Of a DNA stretch of 64,000 bases, positions 7,179-16,140 are shown piece after piece (position 1 is the first letter of the stretch; the number at the start of each line of letters is the position of its first letter). The position numbers were made by a program, and so were the translations under genes. Source of the stretch: Naasia sp. (GTDB lineage: Bacteria > Actinomycetota > Actinomycetes > Actinomycetales > Microbacteriaceae); assembly GCF_025465545.1 (NCBI RefSeq), contig NZ_JAODMK010000003.1, positions 1-64,000 on the forward strand, read 5' to 3'. Below the pieces are notes generated by a model. That model did no database searches and had not been told where the DNA came from. It worked only from the letters and a program-made list of their open reading frames with translations.

Positions 7179-8708
7179 ATGGAACTCGCGCTTCTCCTCC
7201 TCGCCGGACTGGTCCTCGGCGTCGTCCTCGGAATCCCGTCCGGACTGATCCTGGCCAAGCGCCGCGCCGTGCCGGCCGAGCCCGTGGAGGACCCGCGTCT
7301 GGTGGAGGCGCAGCACCAGGCGGCGCTGGTCGAGGTGCGCGCCGAGGCGAATGCGGCGCTCGCTCAGGCGAGGGCCGAGGGAAGCGCCGCGCTCGCGCAG
7401 GTGAAGGCCGACGAGGCCACCGTCCGCTCCGAGATCTACGCCGACCTGGCTCGCGTGGAGGCGACCGCCGACGGCCTGCGCGCCGAGATCCAGGCGCACG
7501 AGAACCGCTACCGCGAGCTGGTGGAGCGCCACGCCCGGGAGATCGCCCTGCAGAAGGAGCGCGACGCCGCGGAGAGCAAGGTGCTGCAGGCGCTGAGCCC
7601 TGTGCAGGAGGCGCTGCGCACCATGCAGACCAAGGTCACCGAGATCGAATCGCAGCGCTCCGTGCAGCACGGCCAGCTCGCCCAGCAGCTGCGCTCCGCG
7701 GCGGAGTCGGAGGAGCGCCTGCGCAGCACCGCCGAGTCGCTCGCCTCCGCGCTGCGCTCCAACAGCACGCGCGGGGTGTGGGGTGAGACACAGCTCCGCA
7801 GCGTCGTCGAGGCGGCCGGCCTGCTGCACCGCGTGGACTTCGACGTGCAGTCGAGCATCACCTCCGACTCCGGCGCCGGCCGGCCCGACATGGTGGTGCA
7901 CCTGCCCGGCGGCAAGAGCATCGCGGTCGACGCCAAGGTGCCGTTCAACTCCTACATCGAGGCGGCGGCCATCCCGGCGACCGCCTCCGAGGCGGAGCTC
8001 GCCCGCAAGGCGTCGCTGATGAAGGCGCACGTCAAGGCGGTCCGCGACCACATCACCACTCTCGGCGGCAAGACCTACTGGGACGGCCTCGCGGCGAGCC
8101 CCGAGATGGTCATCGCGTTCATCCCCAGCGAGTCGCTCGTCTCCTCCGCCCTCGAGGCGGACCCGAGCATCATGGAGTTCGCCTTCAGCAAGCGGGTCGC
8201 GCTCTCCTCGCCCGTCACCCTGTGGTCGGTGCTCAAGACGGTCGCCTTCAGCTGGCAGCAGGACGTGGTCACCGAGGAGGCGCGCACGCTCTTCGACCTC
8301 AGCAAGGAGCTCTACGGCCGCCTCGCGACCATGGCGAACCACCTCTCCAAGCTGGGCCGGTCGATCGAGCGGAGCGTCAAGGACTACAACTCGTTCGTCG
8401 GCTCGCTGGAGCGCCAGGTCTTCCCGTCGGCCCGCAAGCTGAACGCGCTGGACGAGTCGAAGATCCTGCCGCCCATCGAGGGCATCGAGGAGTCTCCGCG
8501 GGAGCTGACCGCCTTCGAGCTGACGAGCGTCGACGCCCCCGCCGTCGAGGTCACGACCCTGGAGGCGTCCCGCGCGGACAAGACCACCGTGTCGACCCCG
8601 AGCATCGAGCTGACCCTCGAGCAGGAGCTCGAGGCGGTGGCCCCCCACCAGCCGGAGCTCATCGACTTCACCTCCGACCGCCGCTCCCCCGCCACCAAGA
8701 CCGCCTGA
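7179..8708 (+). CDS. rmuC: DNA recombination protein RmuC
   Basis: 509 residues. The N-terminus is one membrane segment (about 1-22), followed by a long Ala/Glu/Arg-rich coiled coil (about 40-200). The RmuC domain then follows, with the restriction-endonuclease-like core RPDMVVHLPGGKSIAVDAK carrying the Asp and Asp-x-Lys residues. RmuC limits inversions and recombination at repeats. A CAGACT hexamer six bases before the ATG may be a weak -10. The C-terminal 80 residues are Glu/Thr-rich and variable. The gene is divergent from mmsA. Confidence 0.93.
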   Translation: MELALLLLAGLVLGVVLGIPSGLILAKRRAVPAEPVEDPRLVEAQHQAALVEVRAEANAALAQARAEGSAALAQVKADEATVRSEIYADLARVEATADGLRAEIQAHENRYRELVERHAREIALQKERDAAESKVLQALSPVQEALRTMQTKVTEIESQRSVQHGQLAQQLRSAAESEERLRSTAESLASALRSNSTRGVWGETQLRSVVEAAGLLHRVDFDVQSSITSDSGAGRPDMVVHLPGGKSIAVDAKVPFNSYIEAAAIPATASEAELARKASLMKAHVKAVRDHITTLGGKTYWDGLAASPEMVIAFIPSESLVSSALEADPSIMEFAFSKRVALSSPVTLWSVLKTVAFSWQQDVVTEEARTLFDLSKELYGRLATMANHLSKLGRSIERSVKDYNSFVGSLERQVFPSARKLNALDESKILPPIEGIEESPRELTAFELTSVDAPAVEVTTLEASRADKTTVSTPSIELTLEQELEAVAPHQPELIDFTSDRRSPATKTA

Positions 8709-9021
8709 CGAACAATCAGTAACGGCCTAGGGGAAAGGCGCAGGTTTCTCAGCGGGTGAGGCGAGCGCAGCGAAGCCCCGCCCGTGAGCGGGCGAGGCGA
8801 GCGAAGCTCAGCCCCGCCCTGGTACCGACACCCGCCTCGGCGGTACTTCCCTAGACGACTCTCGCACGAGCGCAGCGATGCGCGAGGGGCGGGGCTTTCG
8901 GTTCTCTTGCGAGTTTCGGCGGGCTCGCGCAGCGATCCCGCCGATGTCTGAGCTGAGAACCGGAAGCCCCGCCCCTCGCGACCCCAGACGACTCAGCAAG
9001 CCAGATAGACGCCCGAGAAGC
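8709..9021. repeat. 313-base gene-free region packed with palindromes
   Basis: Between the convergent rmuC and glpX genes. It contains two related direct copies of a GAGGCGAGCG-A-GCGAAGC-type unit followed by CCCCGCCC (8757-8783 and 8793-8818). A small palindrome is near 8862-8885, the large hairpin is at 8881-8980, and a GGCGGG/CCCGCC stem (about 8918-8942) lies inside its loop. No open frame with codon bias or start signal was found. It is best read as a composite transcription-end region or a repeat-element remnant. Confidence 0.6.
8881..8980. terminator. Long hairpin with 26-bp arms
   Basis: The arms at 8881-8906 and 8955-8980 are reverse complements at 25 of 26 positions; the one difference (T for C) still pairs as G-U in RNA. 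The loop is 48 bases. It lies between two convergent stop codons. Confidence 0.65.
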
Positions 9022-10008
9022 TCAGAGCCAACGCTCCGCCAGATGCTCCGCGATGACCCGACGAACCGTTCCCGACCGCGACCGCAGCACGATCGATTCG
9101 GTCCGGATGATGTCGCCGAGACGCCGCACCCCTTCGACCAGCCCGCCGTCGGTGACGCCGGTCGCGACGAAGAAGGTGTTCTCGCTGCGGACGAGGTCGC
9201 CGGCCTCGTAGACGTGGTCCATTTTGAGGCCGGCGTCGATGCCGCGCTGCCGTTCTTCGTCCGTCTTGGGTGCAAGCCTGCCTTGGATGAAGCCGCCGAG
9301 GGCTTTGATGGCGCAGGCGGTGGCGACGCCCTCGGGGCTGCCGCCCGTGCCGACGCACATGTCGATGCGGGTCTCCGGGCGGGCGGCGTTGATGCCGCCC
9401 GCGACGTCGCCGTCGAGGAGGAGGCGGGTACCTGCGCCGGCAGCGCGAATGTCCTGGATGAGCTGCATGTGGCGGGGACGGTCGAGGACGGCGATCTGCA
9501 TCTGCTCGACCGGCTTGCCTTTCGCCTTGGCGAGGGCTCGGATGTTCTCGCCGATGGGCTTCCGGATGTCGACGACACCGATTCCTTCGGGTCCGGACAC
9601 GAGCTTGTCCATGTAGAAGACCATGGACGCGTCCAGCATCGAGCCGCGATCGGCGACGGCGATCATGGAGAGGGCGTTCTGGCGTCCGGCCGCGGCGAGC
9701 GAGGTGCCGTCGATGGGGTCGACGGCGATGTCGCAGGACGGACCGTTGCCGGTGCCCACGTGCTCACCGTTGAACAGCATCGGCGCCTGGTCCTTCTCGC
9801 CTTCGCCGATGACGACCACACCGTCGAAGTCGACCGTGCCGAGGAACTTGCGCATGGCATCCACGGCGGCCTTGTCGGCGCCGTTCTTGTCCCCGCGCCC
9901 GATGAACGGCACGGCACGGATCGCGGCCGCCTCGGTGGCCCGCACCAGCTCCATGGCGAGGTTGCGGTCCGGCTGCGCGTACAGGGGTGCGGTGTCCGAG
10001 TCGACCAT
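9022..10008 (-). CDS. glpX: Class II fructose-1,6-bisphosphatase GlpX
   Basis: 328 residues; hydrolyses fructose 1,6-bisphosphate to fructose 6-phosphate in gluconeogenesis. Diagnostic metal and substrate motifs are visible: GRGDKNGADKAAVDAMR, GEGEKDQAPMLFNGE and DPIDGTS (metal-binding Asp/Glu), then the Gly-rich VGTGGSPEGV segment. The ATG at 10008 follows GGAAGGACCACC; a much longer upstream frame is not coding for this protein. The likely -10 is TAGGCT (10052-10057), inside a sequence nearly identical to the fba promoter on the other strand. In M. tuberculosis glpX lies beside fum; here it is beside fba. Confidence 0.96.
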   Translation of the reverse strand: MVDSDTAPLYAQPDRNLAMELVRATEAAAIRAVPFIGRGDKNGADKAAVDAMRKFLGTVDFDGVVVIGEGEKDQAPMLFNGEHVGTGNGPSCDIAVDPIDGTSLAAAGRQNALSMIAVADRGSMLDASMVFYMDKLVSGPEGIGVVDIRKPIGENIRALAKAKGKPVEQMQIAVLDRPRHMQLIQDIRAAGAGTRLLLDGDVAGGINAARPETRIDMCVGTGGSPEGVATACAIKALGGFIQGRLAPKTDEERQRGIDAGLKMDHVYEAGDLVRSENTFFVATGVTDGGLVEGVRRLGDIIRTESIVLRSRSGTVRRVIAEHLAERWL

Positions 10009-10045
10009 GGTGGTCCTTCCTGGCGGGGACGCGGCGTCGCGTCTG

Positions 10046-10063
10046 GCGCCGAGCCTATCGAGG
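10046..10063 (-). promoter_or_regulatory. glpX core promoter, matching the fba promoter
   Basis: On the minus strand this reads CCTCGATAGGCTCGGCGC, 17 of 18 identical to the plus-strand sequence at 10481-10498 before fba. The -10 would be TAGGCT, giving a leader of about 37 bases that contains the ribosome-binding site. Confidence 0.5.
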
Positions 10064-10475
10064 GTGGGGAAGCGAGTTGGAGGCGCCATGCACGGAGAGG
10101 GCGTCGAGCACGTCCACGAGAGTGTCCCGGCCGCCGACGTTGCCGGGCACGACGACGTGGAGAAGGGTGCGCCCGTCGTAGACGGGCACGGACCACACGG
10201 GTACGCCGGGCAGCACCTGTCCGAGGACGTGGCCCGGGTCGCGCGCCGAGGCCGGCTCGGGCGACGTCGGCGGAGGTGATCCCGCCCTGGGTCACGACGA
10301 CGTCGACGGCGGGGAGCGCGTCCGGCACGGCACGGCACGGGTGAGCGTGGCCATGACGAGCTCGCCGTGGGCCGGTGTGTCGTGGGTGCTGGATCGGACG
10401 CGCTCGGTGGTGACGACGGCGAGGAAGTCAGCGTCGAGGCGTTCCGCCGCGCGGGCGCCGGCCCAACCCGCCTGC
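10055..10475 (-). pseudogene. Decayed four-carbon acid sugar kinase (OtnK/DUF1537-type), C-terminal part
   Basis: Three reading frames on the minus strand join into one protein-like sequence: LDADFLAVVTTERVRSS followed by HGELVMATLTRAV (about 10340-10450), then VDVVVTQGGITSADVARAG (about 10245-10330), then VLGQVLPGVPVWSVPVYD and VVVPGNVGGRDTLVDVLDAL, ending at TAG 10055. The K/QGGITSADVA and P-G-N-V-G-G motifs and their order are those of the nucleotide-binding domain of DUF1537 kinases, which phosphorylate four-carbon sugar acids. At least two frameshifts and loss of the N-terminal domain make it non-functional. Confidence 0.7.
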
Positions 10476-10480
10476 AGGGG

Positions 10481-10498
10481 CCTCGATAGACTCGGCGC
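10481..10498 (+). promoter_or_regulatory. fba core promoter
   Basis: CCTCGATAGACTCGGCGC with -10 TAGACT (10487-10492). Transcription should start near 10499, leaving a leader of about 39 bases with GAGGAGAG before the ATG at 10538. Confidence 0.5.
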
Positions 10499-10537
10499 GG
10501 CGGAAATCGCCACCGTTCGGATCCCGAGGAGAGCCCC

Positions 10538-11563
<1,026 letters not shown>

Positions 11564-11575
11564 GGCCGGCCCCGG

Positions 11576-11633
11576 GTGCCCGTTCCGGCGCGAAGTGACC
11601 GCTGCAAGGGCCACTTCGCGCCGGAACGGGCAC
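11576..11633. terminator. Perfect 22-bp inverted repeat after fba
   Basis: The arms 11576-11597 and 11612-11633 are exact reverse complements with a 14-base loop, 12 bases after the fba stop and 15 before the stop of the convergent DUF6264 gene. It probably terminates both transcripts. Confidence 0.75.
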
Positions 11634-11647
11634 TTGTGGCCCGAGAC

Positions 11648-12208
11648 TCAGGGGGCCGGGGACGTCTGCGTCTGGATGAAGGCAGGCAGCGCCGGATCGA
11701 TCAGCATCGCCGCCGACAGCAGCACCATCGTGACGATCACGGCGGTCACGCCGGCGACGAGCGGCACCCAGAAGGTCAGACGAGCGGTCCGCAGGCGCCG
11801 CACCGAGATGCCGACGGCGGCGAGGAGCAGCACGACGCTCAGCACGTTGACCGCGATGCCGATCGCCGAAGCGAGGCTGTCGGAGGTGTAGTCGCCCCAG
11901 CCCTGCTGGGCGTAGACCTCATCGAGGGTCTGCGGCAGGTGGAGCATCTGCGGGATGGTGGTGAGCACGTTGATCGCGGCGAGCGCGAGCAGGGCGATCG
12001 TCACGACGCGGTCCCAGCGCGGAACGGGGCGAGCGCCGGCTCCGCCACCCGCCGGGGAAGCGGCGGAGGAACGAACGGGCGCCGGCTCAGGGGTGGCCGC
12101 GGCGGGCGGAACCCGGCTCTCGGCCGAGGCCGCCGACGGCGCGGACGCAGGGATCGGGCCGTACTCGCCGTAGCCGGGCGCCGGTCCGGAGGTGGGACGG
12201 TCGGACAT
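11648..12208 (-). CDS. DUF6264-type membrane protein
   Basis: 186 residues. The N-terminal 65 are Pro/Ala/Ser-rich and probably disordered, with a GYGEYGP motif. Three or four hydrophobic segments follow (about 72-90, 118-138, 147-166), with a LTTIPQMLHLPQTLDEVYAQQGWGDY loop between the first two. The layout matches a Microbacteriaceae-specific membrane family found next to ispH; no function is known. The ATG lies only five bases after the ispH stop, so the two are cotranscribed. Confidence 0.75.
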   Translation of the reverse strand: MSDRPTSGPAPGYGEYGPIPASAPSAASAESRVPPAAATPEPAPVRSSAASPAGGGAGARPVPRWDRVVTIALLALAAINVLTTIPQMLHLPQTLDEVYAQQGWGDYTSDSLASAIGIAVNVLSVVLLLAAVGISVRRLRTARLTFWVPLVAGVTAVIVTMVLLSAAMLIDPALPAFIQTQTSPAP

Positions 12209-12213
12209 CGGCG

Positions 12214-13281
12214 CTACTCGGCAGCCCGGATGCGGCCGCCGATGGCGCGTGCATCCTGATTGCCGGCGACGTCGCGGCGGAGCTCCTTGGGGAGGGAGAA
12301 GATGAGGTCCTCCTCGGCGGTCTTGACCTCCTGGACGTCGCCGTAGCCGGCGTCGGCCAGGTCGTCGAGCAGTTCGCGCACGAGCTCCTCGGGCACGGAG
12401 GCGCCGCTGGTCACGCCCACCGTTGCGACACCCGCGAGCCACTCGGGCCGCACCTCGCTGGCGTAGTCCACGCGGTATGCGGCCTTGGCGCCGTGCTCGA
12501 GGGCCACCTCGACGAGTCGGACCGAGTTCGAGGAGTTGGCGGAGCCGACGACGATCACGAGGTCGGACTCGCGGGCCACCTTCTTGATCGCGACCTGCCG
12601 GTTCTGGGTGGCGTAGCAGATGTCGTCGCTCGGCGGATCCTGCAGGTTGGGGAAGCGCTCGCGGAGCCGACGGACCGTCTCCATCGTCTCGTCCACCGAA
12701 AGCGTGGTCTGGGACAGCCAGACGACCTTGTCCGGGTCCTTGACATGCACGTTGGCCACGTCGTCGGGTGAGCCGACGAGCGTGATGTGGTCGGGCGCCT
12801 CGCCTGCAGTGCCCTCCACCTCCTCGTGACCGGCGTGCCCGATCAGGAGGATCTCGAAGTCGTCGCGGGAGAAGCGCACGGCTTCGCGATGCACCTTCGT
12901 GACCAGCGGGCAGGTCGCATCGATCGCATGCAGTCCCCGCAGCGCGGCCGCCTCCACCACCGCGGGCGATACCCCGTGCGCGCTGAACACGACGTGCGCG
13001 CCCTCCGGCACCTCGTCGACCTCGTCGACGAAGACGGCGCCCTTCTTCTCCAGCTCGGAGACCACGTGGATGTTGTGCACGATCTGCTTGCGCACGTAGA
13101 CGGGGGCTCCGTAGTGCTCGATCGCCTTCTCGACGGCGATCACGGCGCGATCCACCCCGGCGCAGTACCCCCGGGGTGCCGCGAGCAGGACGCGCTTGAT
13201 CCCGGCGACAGGGGTATCGGTTAGCCTGTTGCGCGCCCGGGGGATCCGGGGCATGCCGAGGCCGATGGTGGCGTTGCTCAC
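12214..13281 (-). CDS. ispH: 4-hydroxy-3-methylbut-2-enyl diphosphate reductase
   Basis: 355 residues, last enzyme of the MEP isoprenoid pathway, making IPP and DMAPP. The three Fe-S cysteines are Cys40 (PRGYCAGV), Cys124 (IDATCPLV) and Cys222 ([11 protein letters not shown]); His and Glu residues of the active site occur in VHNIHVV and SAHGVSP. The first 28 residues before [13 protein letters not shown] are longer than in E. coli, but the GTG start is supported by TAGAAT six bases upstream. The product feeds polyprenyl synthesis, including the isoprenyl transferase at 21100-21885. Confidence 0.96.
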   Translation of the reverse strand: MSNATIGLGMPRIPRARNRLTDTPVAGIKRVLLAAPRGYCAGVDRAVIAVEKAIEHYGAPVYVRKQIVHNIHVVSELEKKGAVFVDEVDEVPEGAHVVFSAHGVSPAVVEAAALRGLHAIDATCPLVTKVHREAVRFSRDDFEILLIGHAGHEEVEGTAGEAPDHITLVGSPDDVANVHVKDPDKVVWLSQTTLSVDETMETVRRLRERFPNLQDPPSDDICYATQNRQVAIKKVARESDLVIVVGSANSSNSVRLVEVALEHGAKAAYRVDYASEVRPEWLAGVATVGVTSGASVPEELVRELLDDLADAGYGDVQEVKTAEEDLIFSLPKELRRDVAGNQDARAIGGRIRAAE

Positions 13282-13287
13282 CAGGAG

Positions 13288-13293
13288 ATTCTA
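13288..13293 (-). promoter_or_regulatory. -10 hexamer TAGAAT of ispH
   Basis: It ends six bases before GTG 13281. The gap CTCCTG contains no ribosome-binding site. Confidence 0.55.
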
Positions 13294-13343
13294 CTTCCGC
13301 ATGCGTCAACGGCCGCTGAGAGCACCAGCGGGAGGGGCTTGGC

Positions 13344-14567
13344 ATGAGCGACGGTCGCGCGACGGCGGAGGCCCCCTGGCCGGTGGGAATGCTGGCGGTC
13401 AAGCTCCGCGACTACATCGACCGGCTCGGCACGGTGTGGGTCGAGGGCGAGATCACGCAGTGGAGCGTCGGCGGCGGCACCGTGTACGGCAAGCTCAAGG
13501 ACCTCGACCAGGACGCCACCATCGGATTCAGCGTGTGGTCCTCGGTGCGTGCCCGCATCCCGAACGACCTCAAGCAGGGCGACCGCGTCATCGCCCTGAT
13601 CAAGCCCAACTACTGGGTCAAGGGCGGCTCGCTCACCATGCAGGTGTACGAGATCCGGCACGTGGGTCTCGGCGACCTGCTCGAGCGCCTGGAGCGTCTG
13701 CGGCGGCAGCTCGCGTCGGAAGGCCTGTTCGCGGCGGAGCGCAAGCGGCCGCTGCCGTTCCTGCCCGGGCGAATCGGGCTCGTGACGGGCAAGGACTCCG
13801 ACGCCGAGAAGGACGTGCTTCGCAACGCCCAGCTGCGCTGGCCGGCGGTGCAGTTCCGGGTGCAGTACGCCGCGGTGCAGGGTGATCGGGCCGCCAGCGA
13901 GGTCGCTGCGGCGATCCGCAAGCTCGACGCCGACCCCGAAGTGGACGTGATCATCGTCGCCCGCGGCGGCGGCGACTTCCAGAACCTCCTGGCCTTCAGC
14001 GACGAGGCGCTCCTCCGGGTGGCGGCGGCGACGACCACTCCCCTGGTCAGCGCCATCGGCCACGAGGCGGACCGTCCGCTGCTCGACGACGTCGCCGACC
14101 TGCGCGCCTCGACCCCCACGGACGCCGCCAAGCGCGTCGTGCCCGATGTCGCCGAGGAGCTGTCCCGCATCGAGCAGGCCCGCGCGCGCATCCGCAGCCG
14201 GGTCACGCACACCGTCGCCATCGAGGTGGACCGCATCGCGGCGCTGCGCAGCAGGCCCGCGCTCTCGAGCACCGGCTGGATCGTGGACCAGCGCGCGGAC
14301 GAGCTCTCCCGCCACCTCGCCCGCGGCGGCGAGCTGGTGGACCGGGCGCTGGAGAAGGCGGGCCGGGTGGCCGCGGAGCTCTCCGGGCGCCTGCGAGCGC
14401 TCTCGCCGCAGAGCACGCTGGCGCGCGGCTACGCCATCGCGCAGCTCGAGGACGGCACCGTCCTCCGCGGCACAGGCGATGCGCCCGCCGGGACCCGGCT
14501 GCGACTCCGCCTGCCCGACGGCTCTGTGGGGGCCGTGAGCAGCGGCCCCGTCGGCGACCGCGAATAG
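13344..14567 (+). CDS. xseA: Exodeoxyribonuclease VII large subunit
   Basis: 407 residues; the catalytic subunit of a single-strand exonuclease used in repair and recombination. An N-terminal OB-fold (about 20-110) precedes the catalytic domain with VARGGGDFQNLLAFSDE, LVSAIGHEADRPLLDDVADLRASTPTDAA, and a helical C-terminal region. GGGAGGGG lies ahead of the ATG, so it is leadered and divergent from ispH. It forms an operon with xseB ten bases downstream, the order also kept in M. tuberculosis (Rv1108c-Rv1107c). Confidence 0.95.
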   Translation: MSDGRATAEAPWPVGMLAVKLRDYIDRLGTVWVEGEITQWSVGGGTVYGKLKDLDQDATIGFSVWSSVRARIPNDLKQGDRVIALIKPNYWVKGGSLTMQVYEIRHVGLGDLLERLERLRRQLASEGLFAAERKRPLPFLPGRIGLVTGKDSDAEKDVLRNAQLRWPAVQFRVQYAAVQGDRAASEVAAAIRKLDADPEVDVIIVARGGGDFQNLLAFSDEALLRVAAATTTPLVSAIGHEADRPLLDDVADLRASTPTDAAKRVVPDVAEELSRIEQARARIRSRVTHTVAIEVDRIAALRSRPALSSTGWIVDQRADELSRHLARGGELVDRALEKAGRVAAELSGRLRALSPQSTLARGYAIAQLEDGTVLRGTGDAPAGTRLRLRLPDGSVGAVSSGPVGDRE

Positions 14568-14570
14568 ACT
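14565..14570 (+). promoter_or_regulatory. Possible internal -10 TAGACT before xseB
   Basis: The hexamer overlaps the TAG stop of xseA and ends seven bases before the xseB ATG, so xseB may have an extra leaderless promoter besides read-through from xseA. Confidence 0.35.
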
Positions 14571-14577
14571 GGCTGCC

Positions 14578-14808
14578 ATGGCAGATCAGCCCGTTCCCGT
14601 CGCCCAGCTCACCTACGAGCAGGCGCGCGACGAGCTCATCCGAGTGGTCGGTGAGCTCGAGCAGGGCGCCGAGACGCTCGAGCGGTCCCTGCAGCTGTGG
14701 GAGCGCGGCGAACAGCTGGCCCGCCGCTGCGAGGAATGGCTGATCGACGCACGCGCCCGGCTGGACGCGGCGCGCTCCGCGCAGTCCCAGTCGACGACAG
14801 CAGGATGA
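14578..14808 (+). CDS. xseB: Exodeoxyribonuclease VII small subunit
   Basis: 76 residues, a helical hairpin with the family pattern LTYEQARDELIRVVGELEQG followed by LERSLQLWERGEQLARRCEEWL. Several copies bind one XseA. Its last codons overlap the start of the DUF4245 gene in an ATGA junction, which shows translational coupling through the operon. Confidence 0.92.
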   Translation: MADQPVPVAQLTYEQARDELIRVVGELEQGAETLERSLQLWERGEQLARRCEEWLIDARARLDAARSAQSQSTTAG

Positions 14809-15455
14809 GCGACCCCGCGCGTCCGCCGCGCGTCGTCGCCGAGCTCGGGCGCCCCGAGACCGCGGAGGAGACCGCGGCGCGCAAGGAGGAGGACCGGCGC
14901 AAGCGGCGCGGTCGGCAGACGGTGAACAACCTCTGGTACTCCCTGCTCGTCACCGTCGGCGTGGTCGTCGTGATCATCCTCCTCGTGCCGCGCGGGGCCC
15001 AGGACTTCGCCCCGAACGTGGACTATCCCGCCGCCGCCCAGGAGGCGCAGGGCGCGGTCGACCAGCCCCTCGCCGTTCCGGAACCCGGCAAGCAGTGGCG
15101 CTCCAACGCTGCGCAGCTGCGCACCGAGACCGCCGACGGCGTGGTCTCCTGGTACATCGGCTTCCTCACCCCGCGCAGCCAATACCTCGGCTTCAGCCAG
15201 GGCATCGACGCCAACGAGAGCTGGCTGGTGCAGCTCCTCGACGGGGCCCGCGCGGACGGCACGGTGACCCTCGGCGGGTTGGAGTGGACGGTCTACGACG
15301 ACCGGGCCAGCGGCGCCCAGGGCAACGTGTCCTACGCGCTGAGCACCACGACGGCGACCGCCGTCTACGCCGTGTACGGCACCGCGGATCCGGATGAGGC
15401 GGCCGCCCTGGCGACCGCCGTGGCGCAATCGATCAGCAAGGAGCAGGCCGGATGA
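14805..15455 (+). CDS. DUF4245 membrane-anchored protein
   Basis: 216 residues: a charged cytoplasmic stretch (to about 44), one membrane segment (about 45-63, LLVTVGVVVVIILLVP), then an extracytoplasmic domain with LRTETADGVVSWYIGFLTP and YLGFSQG motifs that define DUF4245. It is widespread in actinobacteria next to xseAB/glpX (Rv1100 in M. tuberculosis); the function is unknown. The start ATG overlaps the xseB stop, and the stop overlaps the carbonic anhydrase start, so all four genes form one operon. Confidence 0.88.
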   Translation: MSDPARPPRVVAELGRPETAEETAARKEEDRRKRRGRQTVNNLWYSLLVTVGVVVVIILLVPRGAQDFAPNVDYPAAAQEAQGAVDQPLAVPEPGKQWRSNAAQLRTETADGVVSWYIGFLTPRSQYLGFSQGIDANESWLVQLLDGARADGTVTLGGLEWTVYDDRASGAQGNVSYALSTTTATAVYAVYGTADPDEAAALATAVAQSISKEQAG

Positions 15456-16099
15456 GCGTACGGAAGACCCCGGCGGCAGCGTGGCGGGAGATGGTGCGGG
15501 GCAACCAGCGATTCGTGCGAGGCGAACCCGCGCATCCCCGCCAGGACGTCGAGCGCCGGGCGGAGCTCGCCAACGTGCAGCATCCGGTCGCAGCGCTGTT
15601 CGGCTGCAGCGACTCCCGGCTTGCGGCCGAGATCATCTTCGACAAGGGCCTCGGCGACCTCTTCGTCGTGCGCAACGCCGGCCAGGTGATCTCCGACTCC
15701 GCTGTCGCCTCGCTGGAGTACGCGGTGGCCGTGCTCGGCGTGCCCCTCATCGTCGTGCTCGCCCATGACCGGTGCGGCGCCGTCCAGGCCGCGGTCGACT
15801 CCCAGGGCGGCGAGGCGCCTCCTCTGCCCGCCCACATCCGGCGGCACGTGAGCGCCATCGTGCCCGCCGTTCGCGCCGTCGGAGTCGTCGCGGAGGACGG
15901 CACCATCGACCCGACGGCGATCGACACCGACGAGGTCGGCCGGCAGCACCTGAGGAACACCGTGGCGGAGCTCCTCATCGCCTCCGAGCTCATTGCCGAC
16001 GCGATCGCGGACGGTAGCCTGGCAGTGGTCGGCGCTCAGTACCGGCTCGCCGAGGGACGCGCGGGCCTCGACCTGGTCGTCGGCGACGTGGGCGCGTAG
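15452..16099 (+). CDS. Beta-class carbonic anhydrase
   Basis: 215 residues; interconverts CO2 and bicarbonate. The zinc ligands are Cys52, His105 and Cys108, with the Asp54-Arg56 dyad in [24 protein letters not shown] is the usual following segment. It overlaps the DUF4245 gene by four bases and precedes fumC by 41, so bicarbonate supply and the TCA cycle are encoded together. There is no signal peptide, so it is cytoplasmic. Confidence 0.94.
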   Translation: MSVRKTPAAAWREMVRGNQRFVRGEPAHPRQDVERRAELANVQHPVAALFGCSDSRLAAEIIFDKGLGDLFVVRNAGQVISDSAVASLEYAVAVLGVPLIVVLAHDRCGAVQAAVDSQGGEAPPLPAHIRRHVSAIVPAVRAVGVVAEDGTIDPTAIDTDEVGRQHLRNTVAELLIASELIADAIADGSLAVVGAQYRLAEGRAGLDLVVGDVGA

Positions 16100-16140
16100 C
16101 GCACTCGACCCGACGACCGACCGACAGAAGGGCCCACACA

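Noticed and set aside
5017-7248. A 743-codon open frame antisense to mmsA and partly over the exonuclease gene
   Set aside because: It is His/Asp/Arg/Gly-rich low-complexity translation typical of the reverse strand of high-G+C genes; the real proteins opposite carry complete family motifs.
8881-8980. Insertion sequence or transposon ends
   Set aside because: The arms are in the right range for terminal repeats, but only 48 bases lie between them, no transposase fragment or target-site duplication is visible, and the place between convergent stops fits a terminator.
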